A DNA stretch of 12,903 nucleotides from an uncultured Lentisphaeria bacterium (GCA_913042885.1 CAJWLW010000109.1:1-12903); one strand, 5' to 3'. Counted from the first letter of the stretch, positions 1-8,035 are shown. Notes: generated by a model from the sequence alone, not told the origin. Numbers and translations are program-made.

Positions 1-570
1 CGGTGACCGTCACCGTCTGGCCCGTGTCCCAGTTGCCGGTGGTAAACGTAAGCGTCGCTTTGTCCACTGCTGCATCGGCTTCGGAATTACTGGTGACAGT
101 GAGTACCACATCCGACTCCGGTTGGGCGTCGAGCACCACATCGAACGAATCGGTTCCGGCGCTTTCCGCCACGACTGTCGAACCTGACGATTCGGTGACC
201 GTGAATCCGGCTGTGTCATCGTCCGTGCAGGTAACCGCAACATCCTGGTCGGCTAATGCATCGAAGGCATCGTCCGAGCTGCCGTCATCGACAGCGAGCG
301 TCACCGTCGTCGTATCGTCACGATCGAAATCGTCATCGACAGCGGTGACAGTCACCGTCTGGCCCGTGTCCCAGTTGCCGATGGTAAACGTGAGCGTTGC
401 CTTGTCCACCGTCGCCTCGGCTTCGGCCAGGCTGGTCACAGTAAGTACCACGTCTGAGTCCGGTTCGACATCGAGCACCACATCGAACGTGTCGGTCCCG
501 CTGTTCTCCGCCACAACTGTCGAGCCTGACGATTCGGTTACCGTGAATCCGACCGAGTCATTATCGGTAA
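1..570 (-). repeat. Tandem 114-residue (342-bp) repeats in the metalloprotease gene
   Basis: Bases 1-228 align with 343-570 at a constant offset of 342 without indels. The segment CCCGTGTCCCAGTTGCC is identical in both copies. At protein level 58 of 69 compared residues match, from GFTVTESSGS to DTGQTVTVT. Each unit carries Asp-rich turns (AVDDDFDRDD, TDDDTAG) suited to calcium binding. The second unit is cut by the window edge, so the copy number is unknown. The pattern resembles repeats seen in giant secreted or surface proteins of aquatic bacteria. Confidence 0.85.
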
Positions 571-3469
571 TTGTGACTGTGTGAGTGGTGGTCGCCCCCT
601 GGTCGGCGTTGGTTGGCGCTCCCATATCGACGATAACCGTTTCGTTTGACTCGGCGTCGCCGTCGTCAACTACAGTTACCGTGATGTCCTGACTCGACTG
701 TCCGGCGGCGATATTGATTGGTGAGGCGGTTATCGTGTAGTCGTTGGTGACGGTTGCCGTGGCGGCGACATTCACCGTAAACGGCACACTTACATTCCTG
801 CCGGAGACAGCGCTCAACTGCGCCGTGATCGTCAAGCCACCGACAGACTCAATGGCCGATTGCGAGGGAGCAGTGAAGGTGACCGTCGGCGTGGCATCGT
901 CGTCATCGATCGTCAGCGTATGGGTGACGGTTGTACCCTGCGACGCATTGACGGGTGTTCCCATATCGACGATGACCGTTTCAGCAGCTTCGTCCAGGTC
1001 ATCGTCATCGGGATTGATGGTGATGGTCGCGGATGTGTTGCCGGCGGCAATTGTCAACGGCGAACCTGTCGCGACGGTGTAGTCGTCGGGATCGGCTGCC
1101 GTGCTGCCGCCTGCGATTGAAAACGGCACGGACACGGACTGTGAAGTGGTGCGATCCAGCGTGGCAGTAACAGTTACAGATACGGTTGTTTCATCTGTGC
1201 TTTGTCCTGCGGCGGTGAAGTCGACGACAGGCAGGCCAATGTCGAGATTTTTGGCAGCAGCGAGAGATCCGGCAGCGCCCGGAACAGCCAGAGTGAGAAC
1301 AGCGGTATTGCCGGCGGAATCCCGGATCGTGCCACTATTGAATGCCAATGCGGAGGTACTGATGTAATCGAGATCGGTGTTGACATCACCAGTGCCGACT
1401 GTGTAGTCGAACGTCAGCGTACTGCCGGAAGAAGCGCCGGTGAAATCGACAACAGCATCCGTACCGCCGGTTTCCAGGGTGATCTGCGGCGTGCCGGTCA
1501 CGATGACATCCTCGCTGAAAACGACTTCGATAGGGATCACTTCACCGGGGCCATACGCCCCGTTGGTCTTGTCGGCGGAGACGCTGTCGACCGTCGGTGA
1601 AACAGCATCGATTGTCATTGTACCGCCGTTCACCGGCAAACCGGTCTCGGCCAGGGTTTTGGACGAGTCCATGCCGCTGACCACCAGGCCCGACAATTGG
1701 GCCAGAAAATTGTCATCGTTGCTTTCACTGCCATTGAAGGAATAGCTGATGAGGAAGTTATGAGTCGCACCGGCAGGAATCGTATAGGCTGACCGGAAGG
1801 TGATCGGGCCGGCAAACGTATCAGTGCCGATCTCGGTGTCACCGGGATCTACCTGACCGTTCCCATCATCATCGTAATTAAGCGTTACCGCCGTGACATT
1901 GCCGGACGACCCGGTACCGACATTCGTGATCTCCCACTCACGCACGCGACTATCCTCCTCGGCGCCGGCGGTAATCGTGAACTGGTTCATGATGACATTG
2001 CTCTGACCGACCCCGAGTCCGCTGTCGACTGGATTCTCTGTGCCGGCGACAGCGGTCGCCGAGCCTTCGTCGTAGACCTGTAGGTAACCGAAAATCAGAT
2101 AGCGCTCACTCGGATGGGCGGAATTGCGTAAAACCAAGGCCCGGCTGCCAAAATTCGCAGCGCCATCAACGGACAGATCCCAAACGATCGTCTCGCCAGT
2201 GAAGTTTGGCGCACCGCTAGCTTCGTCCTTGAAATCGCTGATCACCAAGCCGCCGCCAAGGATCGAGAGCTCGTCCAACGTACCGACGCTCGGCATGTTT
2301 GCACCAATGAGACCGACCGTTTCGGCCTGACCGCGCTTAAGCCGGATCCCCTGTGTGCGTGCCAACGTGGTCAAGCCATTCTTGAAGGTACTGAACCGGC
2401 AGGTCATCGATGAATTGCCATCCGCGACCGTCAGGTTTTCGGACGTGGTCGTATTTGCACTGACTACCACACCGGCGGCATCGTCCGAGGCGGTCGTGAT
2501 GAAATCTGTGGGCGCCCCATTGGCGAGAAAAAGACTGGAAAGGCTCTCCCAGGACTGGTGCAGGTTGTCATTTTCCGCACTGTTCAACGTTGGAAAGGCG
2601 CGCAGCGTATAGGTGCCTGGCGGAACACCTTCGATCTTGTATGTGCCGGAGTCGGACAATGAGGTCGTAATGAGCACGTCATTGCTGTCGAACAGCCCGA
2701 TCTGCGCCATGTGCACGTTGCTGCTGTCGCTGGTTTTCGTGATCGTGCCGCTGATCGTCCCGACCGTGGCCAAATAACCCTCGACCGGATAAATCAGACT
2801 GATTGCCAGTTTATCGTCCTCGGTCAAGGTACGCCCTCCGGTGTTGCACTGGCAGGTACCGATCCAGGAACCGACATAGCTCATTTCGCTTTGCGCGTGC
2901 GGACTGTGCGCCAGGCCGAGTGCATGCCCGACCTCGTGCAGCGCGGTCGCCTCGAGATCGATGTCCGTGGACCCGTCGTTGCTGAAATTTGCAGACGTTC
3001 GAAATGCGATGTCCGCATCGGAAATCTGCTTTGGCGTCGTCAGAAAGAAAGAAGTCGTCGCCAGTCCGGTGGCCCCGCCGAGATTGCCGCCCCATTGCGT
3101 ATTGCCTGCACCATCCGTGAAGCCGATCGTGAAATCCTCGTTCGCACTTGCAACCGGCGTATCAACGGTGACGTTGGTGCCGCGAGAGAAGGCAATCTCG
3201 GCATTCTCGACATCCTCCCAGGTCTGGAAGGCATTGATTACGGCGTAATTGGAATCCTCGTCGGGGATTGCGAAGGTGCCGGCCGTAATCAGCCGGAACA
3301 CGAGCTTGTCGTTGTCGAAATACTCAGGGCCGGCGAACCCACCCTCGGAATCCCAAACCAGGCCGGGCTCCGAACCGTCCGGCAACCATTGGCTTTGCAG
3401 GAACGCCGCCACCCCACCGGCAAACAGCAGGCTGATGCAGCCGATTTGTAGTTTTCGCAACATTTTCAT
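1..3469 (-). CDS. Secreted matrixin-type zinc metalloprotease with long adhesin-like repeat region (partial, C-terminus off the left edge)
   Basis: The minus-strand frame from 3469 is open to the window edge (1156 codons, no stop), so the C-terminus is missing. Residues 1-22 look like a Sec signal peptide (MKMLRKLQIG, then a hydrophobic stretch). The zinc site HEVGHALGLAH is at residues 178-188, with a Met-turn (SEMSYV, Met196) after it: the HExxHxxGxxH metzincin pattern of matrixins (M10A). No cysteine-switch propeptide is visible. A CQC pair follows the Met-turn. Next come a carboxypeptidase-regulatory/CnaB-like domain (about 232-290), an unassigned region, an EF-hand-like loop DDDGNGQVDPGD (533-544), an Ig-like adhesin domain (about 622-745), two Calx-beta domains (about 745-969) and 114-residue repeats from 969 on. 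By family knowledge it is an exported, calcium-stabilised endopeptidase; the substrate is unknown. The start overlaps the upstream stop (ATGA). The second ATG at 3463 has the better-spaced AGGGA and could be the true start. The protease call is firm; cell-surface or matrix attachment is inferred. Confidence 0.9.
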   Translation of the reverse strand, partial: MKMLRKLQIGCISLLFAGGVAAFLQSQWLPDGSEPGLVWDSEGGFAGPEYFDNDKLVFRLITAGTFAIPDEDSNYAVINAFQTWEDVENAEIAFSRGTNVTVDTPVASANEDFTIGFTDGAGNTQWGGNLGGATGLATTSFFLTTPKQISDADIAFRTSANFSNDGSTDIDLEATALHEVGHALGLAHSPHAQSEMSYVGSWIGTCQCNTGGRTLTEDDKLAISLIYPVEGYLATVGTISGTITKTSDSSNVHMAQIGLFDSNDVLITTSLSDSGTYKIEGVPPGTYTLRAFPTLNSAENDNLHQSWESLSSLFLANGAPTDFITTASDDAAGVVVSANTTTSENLTVADGNSSMTCRFSTFKNGLTTLARTQGIRLKRGQAETVGLIGANMPSVGTLDELSILGGGLVISDFKDEASGAPNFTGETIVWDLSVDGAANFGSRALVLRNSAHPSERYLIFGYLQVYDEGSATAVAGTENPVDSGLGVGQSNVIMNQFTITAGAEEDSRVREWEITNVGTGSSGNVTAVTLNYDDDGNGQVDPGDTEIGTDTFAGPITFRSAYTIPAGATHNFLISYSFNGSESNDDNFLAQLSGLVVSGMDSSKTLAETGLPVNGGTMTIDAVSPTVDSVSADKTNGAYGPGEVIPIEVVFSEDVIVTGTPQITLETGGTDAVVDFTGASSGSTLTFDYTVGTGDVNTDLDYISTSALAFNSGTIRDSAGNTAVLTLAVPGAAGSLAAAKNLDIGLPVVDFTAAGQSTDETTVSVTVTATLDRTTSQSVSVPFSIAGGSTAADPDDYTVATGSPLTIAAGNTSATITINPDDDDLDEAAETVIVDMGTPVNASQGTTVTHTLTIDDDDATPTVTFTAPSQSAIESVGGLTITAQLSAVSGRNVSVPFTVNVAATATVTNDYTITASPINIAAGQSSQDITVTVVDDGDAESNETVIVDMGAPTNADQGATTTHTVTITDNDSVGFTVTESSGSTVVAENSGTDTFDVVLDVEPDSDVVLTVTSLAEAEATVDKATLTFTIGNWDTGQTVTVTAVDDDFDRDDTTTVTLAVDDGSSDDAFDALADQDVAVTCTDDDTAGFTVTESSGSTVVAESAGTDSFDVVLDAQPESDVVLTVTSNSEADAAVDKATLTFTTGNWDTGQTVTVT
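571..1250 (-). repeat. Pair of diverged Calx-beta domains in the metalloprotease gene
   Basis: Two copies lie at an offset of 339 bases (113 residues). The word CCCATATCGACGAT occurs at 621 and again at 960. The proteins match as PINIAAGQSSQDITVTVVDD against PLTIAAGNTSATITINPDDD, followed by ETVIVDMGAPTNADQG against ETVIVDMGTPVNASQG. Calx-beta domains are calcium-binding beta sandwiches common in secreted bacterial proteins. Divergence is greater than in the 342-bp repeats next to them, so this pair looks older. Confidence 0.7.
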
Positions 3470-4311
3470 TTTCCCTGTCTATCCCGATCCAGTGTCTGAG
3501 ACCGACAGATGCGACGCAACAGCAGTGCCAGCGCCAGTGCCAAGCCGACCATGGCAACGATCCCCCATAACCAGGAACGGGAATCCGACTCAACGGAATC
3601 CTCTCCGCTCACAACGGGTCCTTCCCCAAGGCTATTATTGCGTATTTCCGTTGGTTTTCCAAGTCCCGATGGCGTGTCAGCAGGTGGCGTCTCCGCAATT
3701 CCCTCGACAGGGTTGGGCCACGAACCATTGGCAGTCGCCGCATTGGCGCTGTCAACGCGATGATCTTCTGGTGCTATCGTCATGCGGCGGCGCAACTCAT
3801 CGAGACTGATGGCTTCAAAATAGTTCACCACCGTCGCGGGTGGCGGTGCAATGAATGTGAAGCCATTGAACTCGCGCATCGCCAGCTCGCCATCTACCTT
3901 GAAAGCACCCTGTTTAATCCCGTGGATCGTCCACCAGCGGTCGGCCGGACGGTTGAGCGCCATGACCCAATTTTCGCCAGCCTGCCACGGTGGTAACGGC
4001 CCGGCAAAGGTCGCTAATCCGTCGTGTACGCCGCCCGGTTGCCGGACAGTAATTGTTTCGCCATCTACATCACCGTACCAGACGTCGAGCAATGAACAGT
4101 GGGCATCCGTATAGACGCGGCCGCCAAGGCGCACCGTTTCGATCCGTTCGACCCGCACCATGACGGCAGCATCCGTGTGCGCCACGATCTGTTCGGGTGA
4201 CAGATAAACGACGCGCACGGCGTACGGCGCCGGCACCTGAGCCGCGGCGAGAGATACCAGCCACATGACCGCTGCACCCAACCCCCATGCCAGGGGCCGT
4301 CTCGGTGGCAC
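3466..4311 (-). CDS. Secreted, C-terminally membrane-anchored protein paired with the matrixin
   Basis: With a GTG start at 4311 the product is 281 aa. This start is chosen because GGAGAGGA lies 7 bases upstream and because the N-terminus is then a clean signal peptide: PPRRP, a hydrophobic core, and a likely cut after AAA at residue 24. ATG at 4356 (weak AAGGA) and ATG at 4473 keep the frame but bury the signal. The exported domain (about 25-150) has a beta-rich look with VYTDAH (66-71), ITVRQPGG (87-94), GENWVMALNR (112-121) and GIKQGAFKVDGE (131-142). From memory, this pattern recurs in uncharacterised secreted proteins encoded beside matrixins, but I cannot name a family. A low-complexity linker rich in Pro, Ser, Asn and Gly leads to one transmembrane helix (247-265, WLWGIVAMVG onward), then a basic cytoplasmic tail. 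The stop shares ATGA with the metalloprotease start, so the two are probably translated together. A role in docking, folding or control of the protease is an inference. Confidence 0.75.
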   Translation of the reverse strand: MPPRRPLAWGLGAAVMWLVSLAAAQVPAPYAVRVVYLSPEQIVAHTDAAVMVRVERIETVRLGGRVYTDAHCSLLDVWYGDVDGETITVRQPGGVHDGLATFAGPLPPWQAGENWVMALNRPADRWWTIHGIKQGAFKVDGELAMREFNGFTFIAPPPATVVNYFEAISLDELRRRMTIAPEDHRVDSANAATANGSWPNPVEGIAETPPADTPSGLGKPTEIRNNSLGEGPVVSGEDSVESDSRSWLWGIVAMVGLALALALLLRRICRSQTLDRDRQGK

Positions 4312-4860
4312 GGGGCATTCCTCTCCTTGAAATCGAAACCTGAAGTAAAAATCCATATATTCCTTGAGGAGGCAGTCAACTTGCGTGTGCACTACTCGAC
4401 ACCGAAACGAAGACGGAAACGCGACGCGCAACAAATCCGGACCGCCATCCGCACATCTTCCAGATCTTAACATAACATGAATGCTGGTCTATAGATGCCT
4501 ATCGAGTACTGGAATACGGGCGTATTGCATGAATCCAGGCAAGCAAGCGGTAATTGATGTATAAAGCCCAGGGTTTGCCAAACTGCCGCGACACGGTTCC
4601 ATGGCAAGCACAGAAAAATTTCCTAAATCCTGCAACCGATCCGCCTACACATGCATCGTAACTGGTGGAGCGTCACCTCGCTTATTCTGTACTTTAAACA
4701 TTCGGGCCAATTCGGCTCATCGTAAAATTCGCAGAATCGAGGTGATCGCTCCTTTTTCTTTATCCTGCATGCAAATCAGAACCGAGACAAGAAGTGCAGT
4801 CTTGTTGCCGAAACCGGCGGGATACACTGTGCACCAATCCTTTGCCGATATTTTTCGCTC
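4312..4860. other. Non-coding stretch between the matrixin unit and the GH20 gene
   Basis: I see no convincing gene on either strand. It is visibly richer in A and T than its surroundings. Upstream of the anchored-protein gene on the minus strand, GGTCTA at 4486-4491 (read as TAGACC) and ATCTTA at 4464-4469 (read as TAAGAT) sit 16 bases apart. They could be a weak sigma-70-type promoter with 4 of 6 matches in each box. Past the end of the GH20 gene there are two small inverted repeats, ACAAGA/TCTTGT (4787-4792 and 4800-4805) and GCCG/CGGC just right of it. Neither has a T-tract, so no terminator is called. Confidence 0.4.
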
Positions 4861-6666
4861 TTATGCAAGTTTGGCGTTGCGCAGTCTCTCGGAGCTTTCA
4901 TGCAACCCGCCGCGCCGGTTCCGCTGCAGCCAGATTTCCTCGTGCTGCATGATGATACGACACTGCTGTTCCAGCAGCGAGGCAGTCGAAGTGCGCTGCC
5001 GCGCCGCCAGCGCCCGGAGCAGACCGAAGCGCGCCATGTCGATGGCATGTTTCAACTCCGCTGTAACAAGATCCGCATCTGGCGCGTGGCAGTAACAACC
5101 CGTCATGCGTTCTTCCAGGGTATCCAGCCAACGCAGACCACGACGCAAGCCTGCTGCTGTAACACTGCCGGCGTCCGGCCTGCCGACATCGAACACCCAG
5201 GTGTTGATCATCGTCCTGTTAACCGCCGCCATGCCCGGCACCTGGTCGATCGTGCGCCCCAGATCCAGCCACAGTTCAGCCAGGCCGCTGCTCGGGTAAC
5301 CAAAGAAAGTCCGGTTGACCGCGATGACCGGATCCACATCGCGATTGCTCTTCAAGCACCAGCTATAGGCTGCCCCGGCAGTGAACCCGGCATAACTCAC
5401 GGGGAGCACCTGGTGATGCCCGCCATCGCCCCAGTCCGTGATCAAAAATCCTGAGGCGCCATTGCGGACGCCGGCATCCGCTGCATTCAGCAGGTTGTTC
5501 AGGCAATTGGTTGTCCGGCCGGTGATCGAATTCCACGACGACGTACCGGGGGCGACATAGAATTCCAGACCGGATCGGGCAAAGGCGCGGCACTCGCGAT
5601 TGAGCGGATGGTCAGCCTCGTAGCCCCATGCGAGGGCAATCAAATCTTTTGGCAGTTCCGGAATCAGTTGTGGTTCCCGCAGAATGATGTCACCCCAGAA
5701 CATCATCCGGTTGCCCTTCTTCTTTGCCAGTCGGTGAATCTGTTTGAGGAAATCGAGGTAAACCCGCGTTACCCCGCGTGCTTCAGCCTTCCGGCGGCTC
5801 CAGCCCCTGCCGAGTTCCCAGGTTTCGTCGCAACCGGCGTTCAGCAAGCGGCTGGAGAAATTCGGCAACAGCTCATCGTACAGTTCGTGTAGGAACTGTA
5901 GGCTCTGCCGGCGTGGCGCCAATGAGGTACCATGGTCCAGAGGCGTGTATCCCGAGAAACCGTCCGGGCACTCGGCCAGGTGTCGATAATCTTGATGCCG
6001 CAACCATCGGCCCAAATGCCCAAATGAATTGAAGTTCGGCACCAGCTCAATAAAGCGTTCCGCGCAATACGCGTCCAGCTCGTTAATTTCCTCGTGGGTC
6101 ATCGGCGAAGCATCGGCCCAGACAGTCTGGTGCGCCGTAAACGCGAAGGTGTGCTCCATGTACAACTGCAACTGATTGCAGCGCAGCCGTGCCAACCGGT
6201 CGATCAACAGTTTGAGCGTCACCATCGTCGGGACCTTGCAACGGCTGATATCGAGCATGACTCCCCGGACGCGATGATCCGGATGGTCGGCAATCTTCAG
6301 TCCCGGCAGCTTGTGACCGAACTGCTCGAGTAACTGCAGGCAGGCGGTGAGTCCGTAAAAGGCGCCGGCGTCATCTCCGGCCGCAACATGCACACCGGCG
6401 GTATCAACGATTAGCTCGAATCCCTGCGCCGGGATCACCGGTGAATGCGTGACCGCAACCAAGACGCCACCCCCGGAAGGCCTCGCCCGTGCCACTCGGA
6501 TCTCCCGCTGCAATGTCACGGCAGCTTCGGCAGCAAGCTCAACGGTCCGCGCCAGGAGTGCGTGTGACCACTCCGGTGCACAGACAATCCAGTCGTGCCC
6601 CTCGAGATCATGATTCTGGCGCCGCCGAGAGACACGCCGGGGTGCGGGGAAAATGTTTAGCGTCAT
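4861..6666 (-). CDS. GH20-family beta-N-acetylhexosaminidase-like glycoside hydrolase
   Basis: The product is 601 aa from the ATG at 6666. The frame is open up to an ATG at 6801 (646 aa), but the extra 45 residues look unlike a signal peptide or a domain. MTLNIFPAPRRV is a typical beginning of the GH20 N-terminal domain. Neither start has a good ribosome binding site. The N-terminal alpha/beta domain (about 1-125, ending near GAFYGLTACLQLL) precedes a TIM barrel starting at RGVMLDISR (134-142). The catalytic Asp-Glu pair is in NAGCDETWELG (Asp280, Glu281). Further barrel motifs are MMFWGDIIL, LIALAWGYEAD, and GFLITDWGDGGHHQ near the C-terminal end of the barrel. GH20 enzymes remove terminal GlcNAc or GalNAc by substrate-assisted catalysis. 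No signal peptide is seen from either ATG, so a cytoplasmic enzyme acting on imported chito- or muro-oligosaccharides is likely (inference). It stands alone: 549 bases from the next minus-strand gene and divergent from the lipoprotein-resB-ccsA operon. Confidence 0.85.
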   Translation of the reverse strand: MTLNIFPAPRRVSRRRQNHDLEGHDWIVCAPEWSHALLARTVELAAEAAVTLQREIRVARARPSGGGVLVAVTHSPVIPAQGFELIVDTAGVHVAAGDDAGAFYGLTACLQLLEQFGHKLPGLKIADHPDHRVRGVMLDISRCKVPTMVTLKLLIDRLARLRCNQLQLYMEHTFAFTAHQTVWADASPMTHEEINELDAYCAERFIELVPNFNSFGHLGRWLRHQDYRHLAECPDGFSGYTPLDHGTSLAPRRQSLQFLHELYDELLPNFSSRLLNAGCDETWELGRGWSRRKAEARGVTRVYLDFLKQIHRLAKKKGNRMMFWGDIILREPQLIPELPKDLIALAWGYEADHPLNRECRAFARSGLEFYVAPGTSSWNSITGRTTNCLNNLLNAADAGVRNGASGFLITDWGDGGHHQVLPVSYAGFTAGAAYSWCLKSNRDVDPVIAVNRTFFGYPSSGLAELWLDLGRTIDQVPGMAAVNRTMINTWVFDVGRPDAGSVTAAGLRRGLRWLDTLEERMTGCYCHAPDADLVTAELKHAIDMARFGLLRALAARQRTSTASLLEQQCRIIMQHEEIWLQRNRRGGLHESSERLRNAKLA

Positions 6667-6888
6667 CGTTTGATACCAGGCAAAACGGAGATCTGCATCC
6701 ACGGCAGCGGAAGACACGTTGAAAAATGGCTCGGCGCGATTCTCCACCGTTAAGGAGCTAAAGCAACTCGCCGCTCGACTGTACACCGATGTGGCGGCCA
6801 TGCAATGCTGGCAGGATATATGGAATAACCGGACGCGAAGAGCGTTCTGCTTTTTCGACCTCCACTACTTGCCTCAGATCGGACACGC

Positions 6889-6894
6889 TATAAC
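6889..6894 (+). promoter_or_regulatory. Possible -10 element (TATAAC) just before the lipoprotein gene
   Basis: TATAAC matches the sigma-70 -10 box in 5 of 6 positions and ends eight bases before the ATG at 6903. A start of transcription 7 bases downstream would leave almost no leader. The only candidate -35, around TTGCCT at 6869-6874, is too close (14 bases). A promoter further upstream in the 236-base divergent gap is just as possible. Confidence 0.3.
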
Positions 6895-6902
6895 CTAGGG
6901 CG

Positions 6903-8030
6903 ATGCGTGTTCATGCAAATTACACTCCCGCGCTTGTCTGTCTGATTCTGCTTACCGCCGTACTCGTCGGCTGTGCCGATCCACAGCTCCGTCGAGAAAT
7001 CACCCAGACCCAGACGGTTTCACCGCACCGCAAGGCGATACGCCCCGGAGTCACCAGCAACGAACGATTCGGTCTCGTGCTGACGCCCCCGGGTATGCCC
7101 CGCACGGATTCCTTCCTGCAGTGGCAAACCCCGGAGGGATGGAAGGCGGCACCAGCCTCGAACATGCGCCTGATCAACTTCCGTGTCGGCCCCCGGGGTG
7201 AGGCGGAATGTTACGTCACGATTTTGCCTGGAGCAGCCGGCGGCGTGGCCGCCAACGTCAATCGCTGGCGCGGGCAACTGGGCCTTGAGCCCATTTCTGA
7301 AAGCGACATCGCCAAGTTGCCGACTCTTTCGCTGCTTGGGCAGGAGGCCGTGTTTGTCAGTCTCGACGGCACCTTCAGCGGCATGGGTGACACAGTACCG
7401 CAGAAGGACTATCGACTGTTCGGATTGATCGGGGAAAACCAGGGACATATGCAGTTCGTCAAGATGACAGGCCCGCGGAAAATTCTCGAAGCCGAAGCGG
7501 ATAATTTCGCAATTTTCTGTGCCTCCATTGCACCGGCATCACCAAACAACACCGGTGAGGAGAGAACAACCGCCGTGCTGAAGGACCAGGAACTTGGCTG
7601 GAGCACACCCGCTTCCTGGCGCCCTGTCGATCATCCATCTACCATGCGCCTGGCCACTTTCGCGTGTGGCGCAGACCCTGATGTCGAGTGCTACGTAACT
7701 GTTCTCGATGGCGACGCCGGCGGTACGGCTGCGAACATCAACCGCTGGTGCCGGCAATTGGGGCAACCGCCTTTGGCCGAGGACGAGTTCGCCGCCTTGC
7801 GTCGCGTGACCGTCCTCGGACAGCCGAGCCCGCTCGTAACCGTAAGCGGCGACTATCAGGGGATGGGCGGTGAAACCCAATCCGGTGCGTTGCTGGCCGG
7901 AGTCGTGTGCGTATTGCCGGAGCAAGTACTTTTCGTCAAGATGATCGGCCCGCAAGCTGCTGCACGGGCGCAGATCGATAACTTCGTTGCCTTTGCGGAA
8001 TCCCTGCAAATGCGCCATTCCCATGAGTGA
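6903..8030 (+). CDS. Lipoprotein with two copies of an unrecognised domain, first gene of the cytochrome c biogenesis operon
   Basis: The product is 375 aa. Residues 1-24 form a lipoprotein signal ending in the lipobox LVGC, with Cys24 as the lipidated residue and Ala at +2. In a Gram-negative cell this points to outer-membrane sorting. After a short linker come two homologous domains, about 72-209 and 232-369, offset by 160 residues. Shared motifs are ECYVT (102-106 and 262-266), AGG-x-AAN-x-NRW (112-122 and 272-282), QLG, a central LGQ, GMG (160-162 and 320-322) and FVKM-x-GP (185-191 and 344-350). Cys103 and Cys263 are conserved between the copies. I do not recognise the fold and name no function. 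From memory, similar single-copy proteins lie near ResB/CcsA genes in other bacteria. It lies immediately upstream of resB and probably shares its mRNA, so an accessory role in haem or apocytochrome c handling is plausible. Only weak Shine-Dalgarno complementarity (AGGG very near the ATG) is present. Confidence 0.85.
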   Translation: MRVHANYTPALVCLILLTAVLVGCADPQLRREITQTQTVSPHRKAIRPGVTSNERFGLVLTPPGMPRTDSFLQWQTPEGWKAAPASNMRLINFRVGPRGEAECYVTILPGAAGGVAANVNRWRGQLGLEPISESDIAKLPTLSLLGQEAVFVSLDGTFSGMGDTVPQKDYRLFGLIGENQGHMQFVKMTGPRKILEAEADNFAIFCASIAPASPNNTGEERTTAVLKDQELGWSTPASWRPVDHPSTMRLATFACGADPDVECYVTVLDGDAGGTAANINRWCRQLGQPPLAEDEFAALRRVTVLGQPSPLVTVSGDYQGMGGETQSGALLAGVVCVLPEQVLFVKMIGPQAAARAQIDNFVAFAESLQMRHSHE

Positions 8031-8035
8031 GACTG

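Noticed and set aside
1..1250. Regularly spaced repeats that could suggest a CRISPR array or a mobile element
   Set aside because: The units are 339-342 bases, in frame, and encode calcium-binding beta domains. There are no short repeats with unique spacers and no terminal inverted repeats.
3..1745. A run of plus-strand open frames (3-584, 744-1082, 1440-1745) rich in Ser, Thr and Val
   Set aside because: They lie antisense to the continuous minus-strand metalloprotease frame. The repetitive Thr/Val/Asp codons of the beta-sandwich repeats produce stop-poor complements. They have no domains and weak starts.
2711..3451. Plus-strand open frame of 246 codons
   Set aside because: It is antisense to the matrixin catalytic domain, whose HExxHxxGxxH site proves the coding strand.
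4787..4805. Small hairpin ACAAGA/TCTTGT downstream of the GH20 gene as a terminator
   Set aside because: The stem is only six mostly A/T pairs and no T-tract follows on either strand.
4601..5095. Plus-strand open frame of 164 codons reaching into the GH20 gene
   Set aside because: Its 3' half is antisense to GH20 coding sequence, and its 5' half has no recognisable domain or ribosome binding site.
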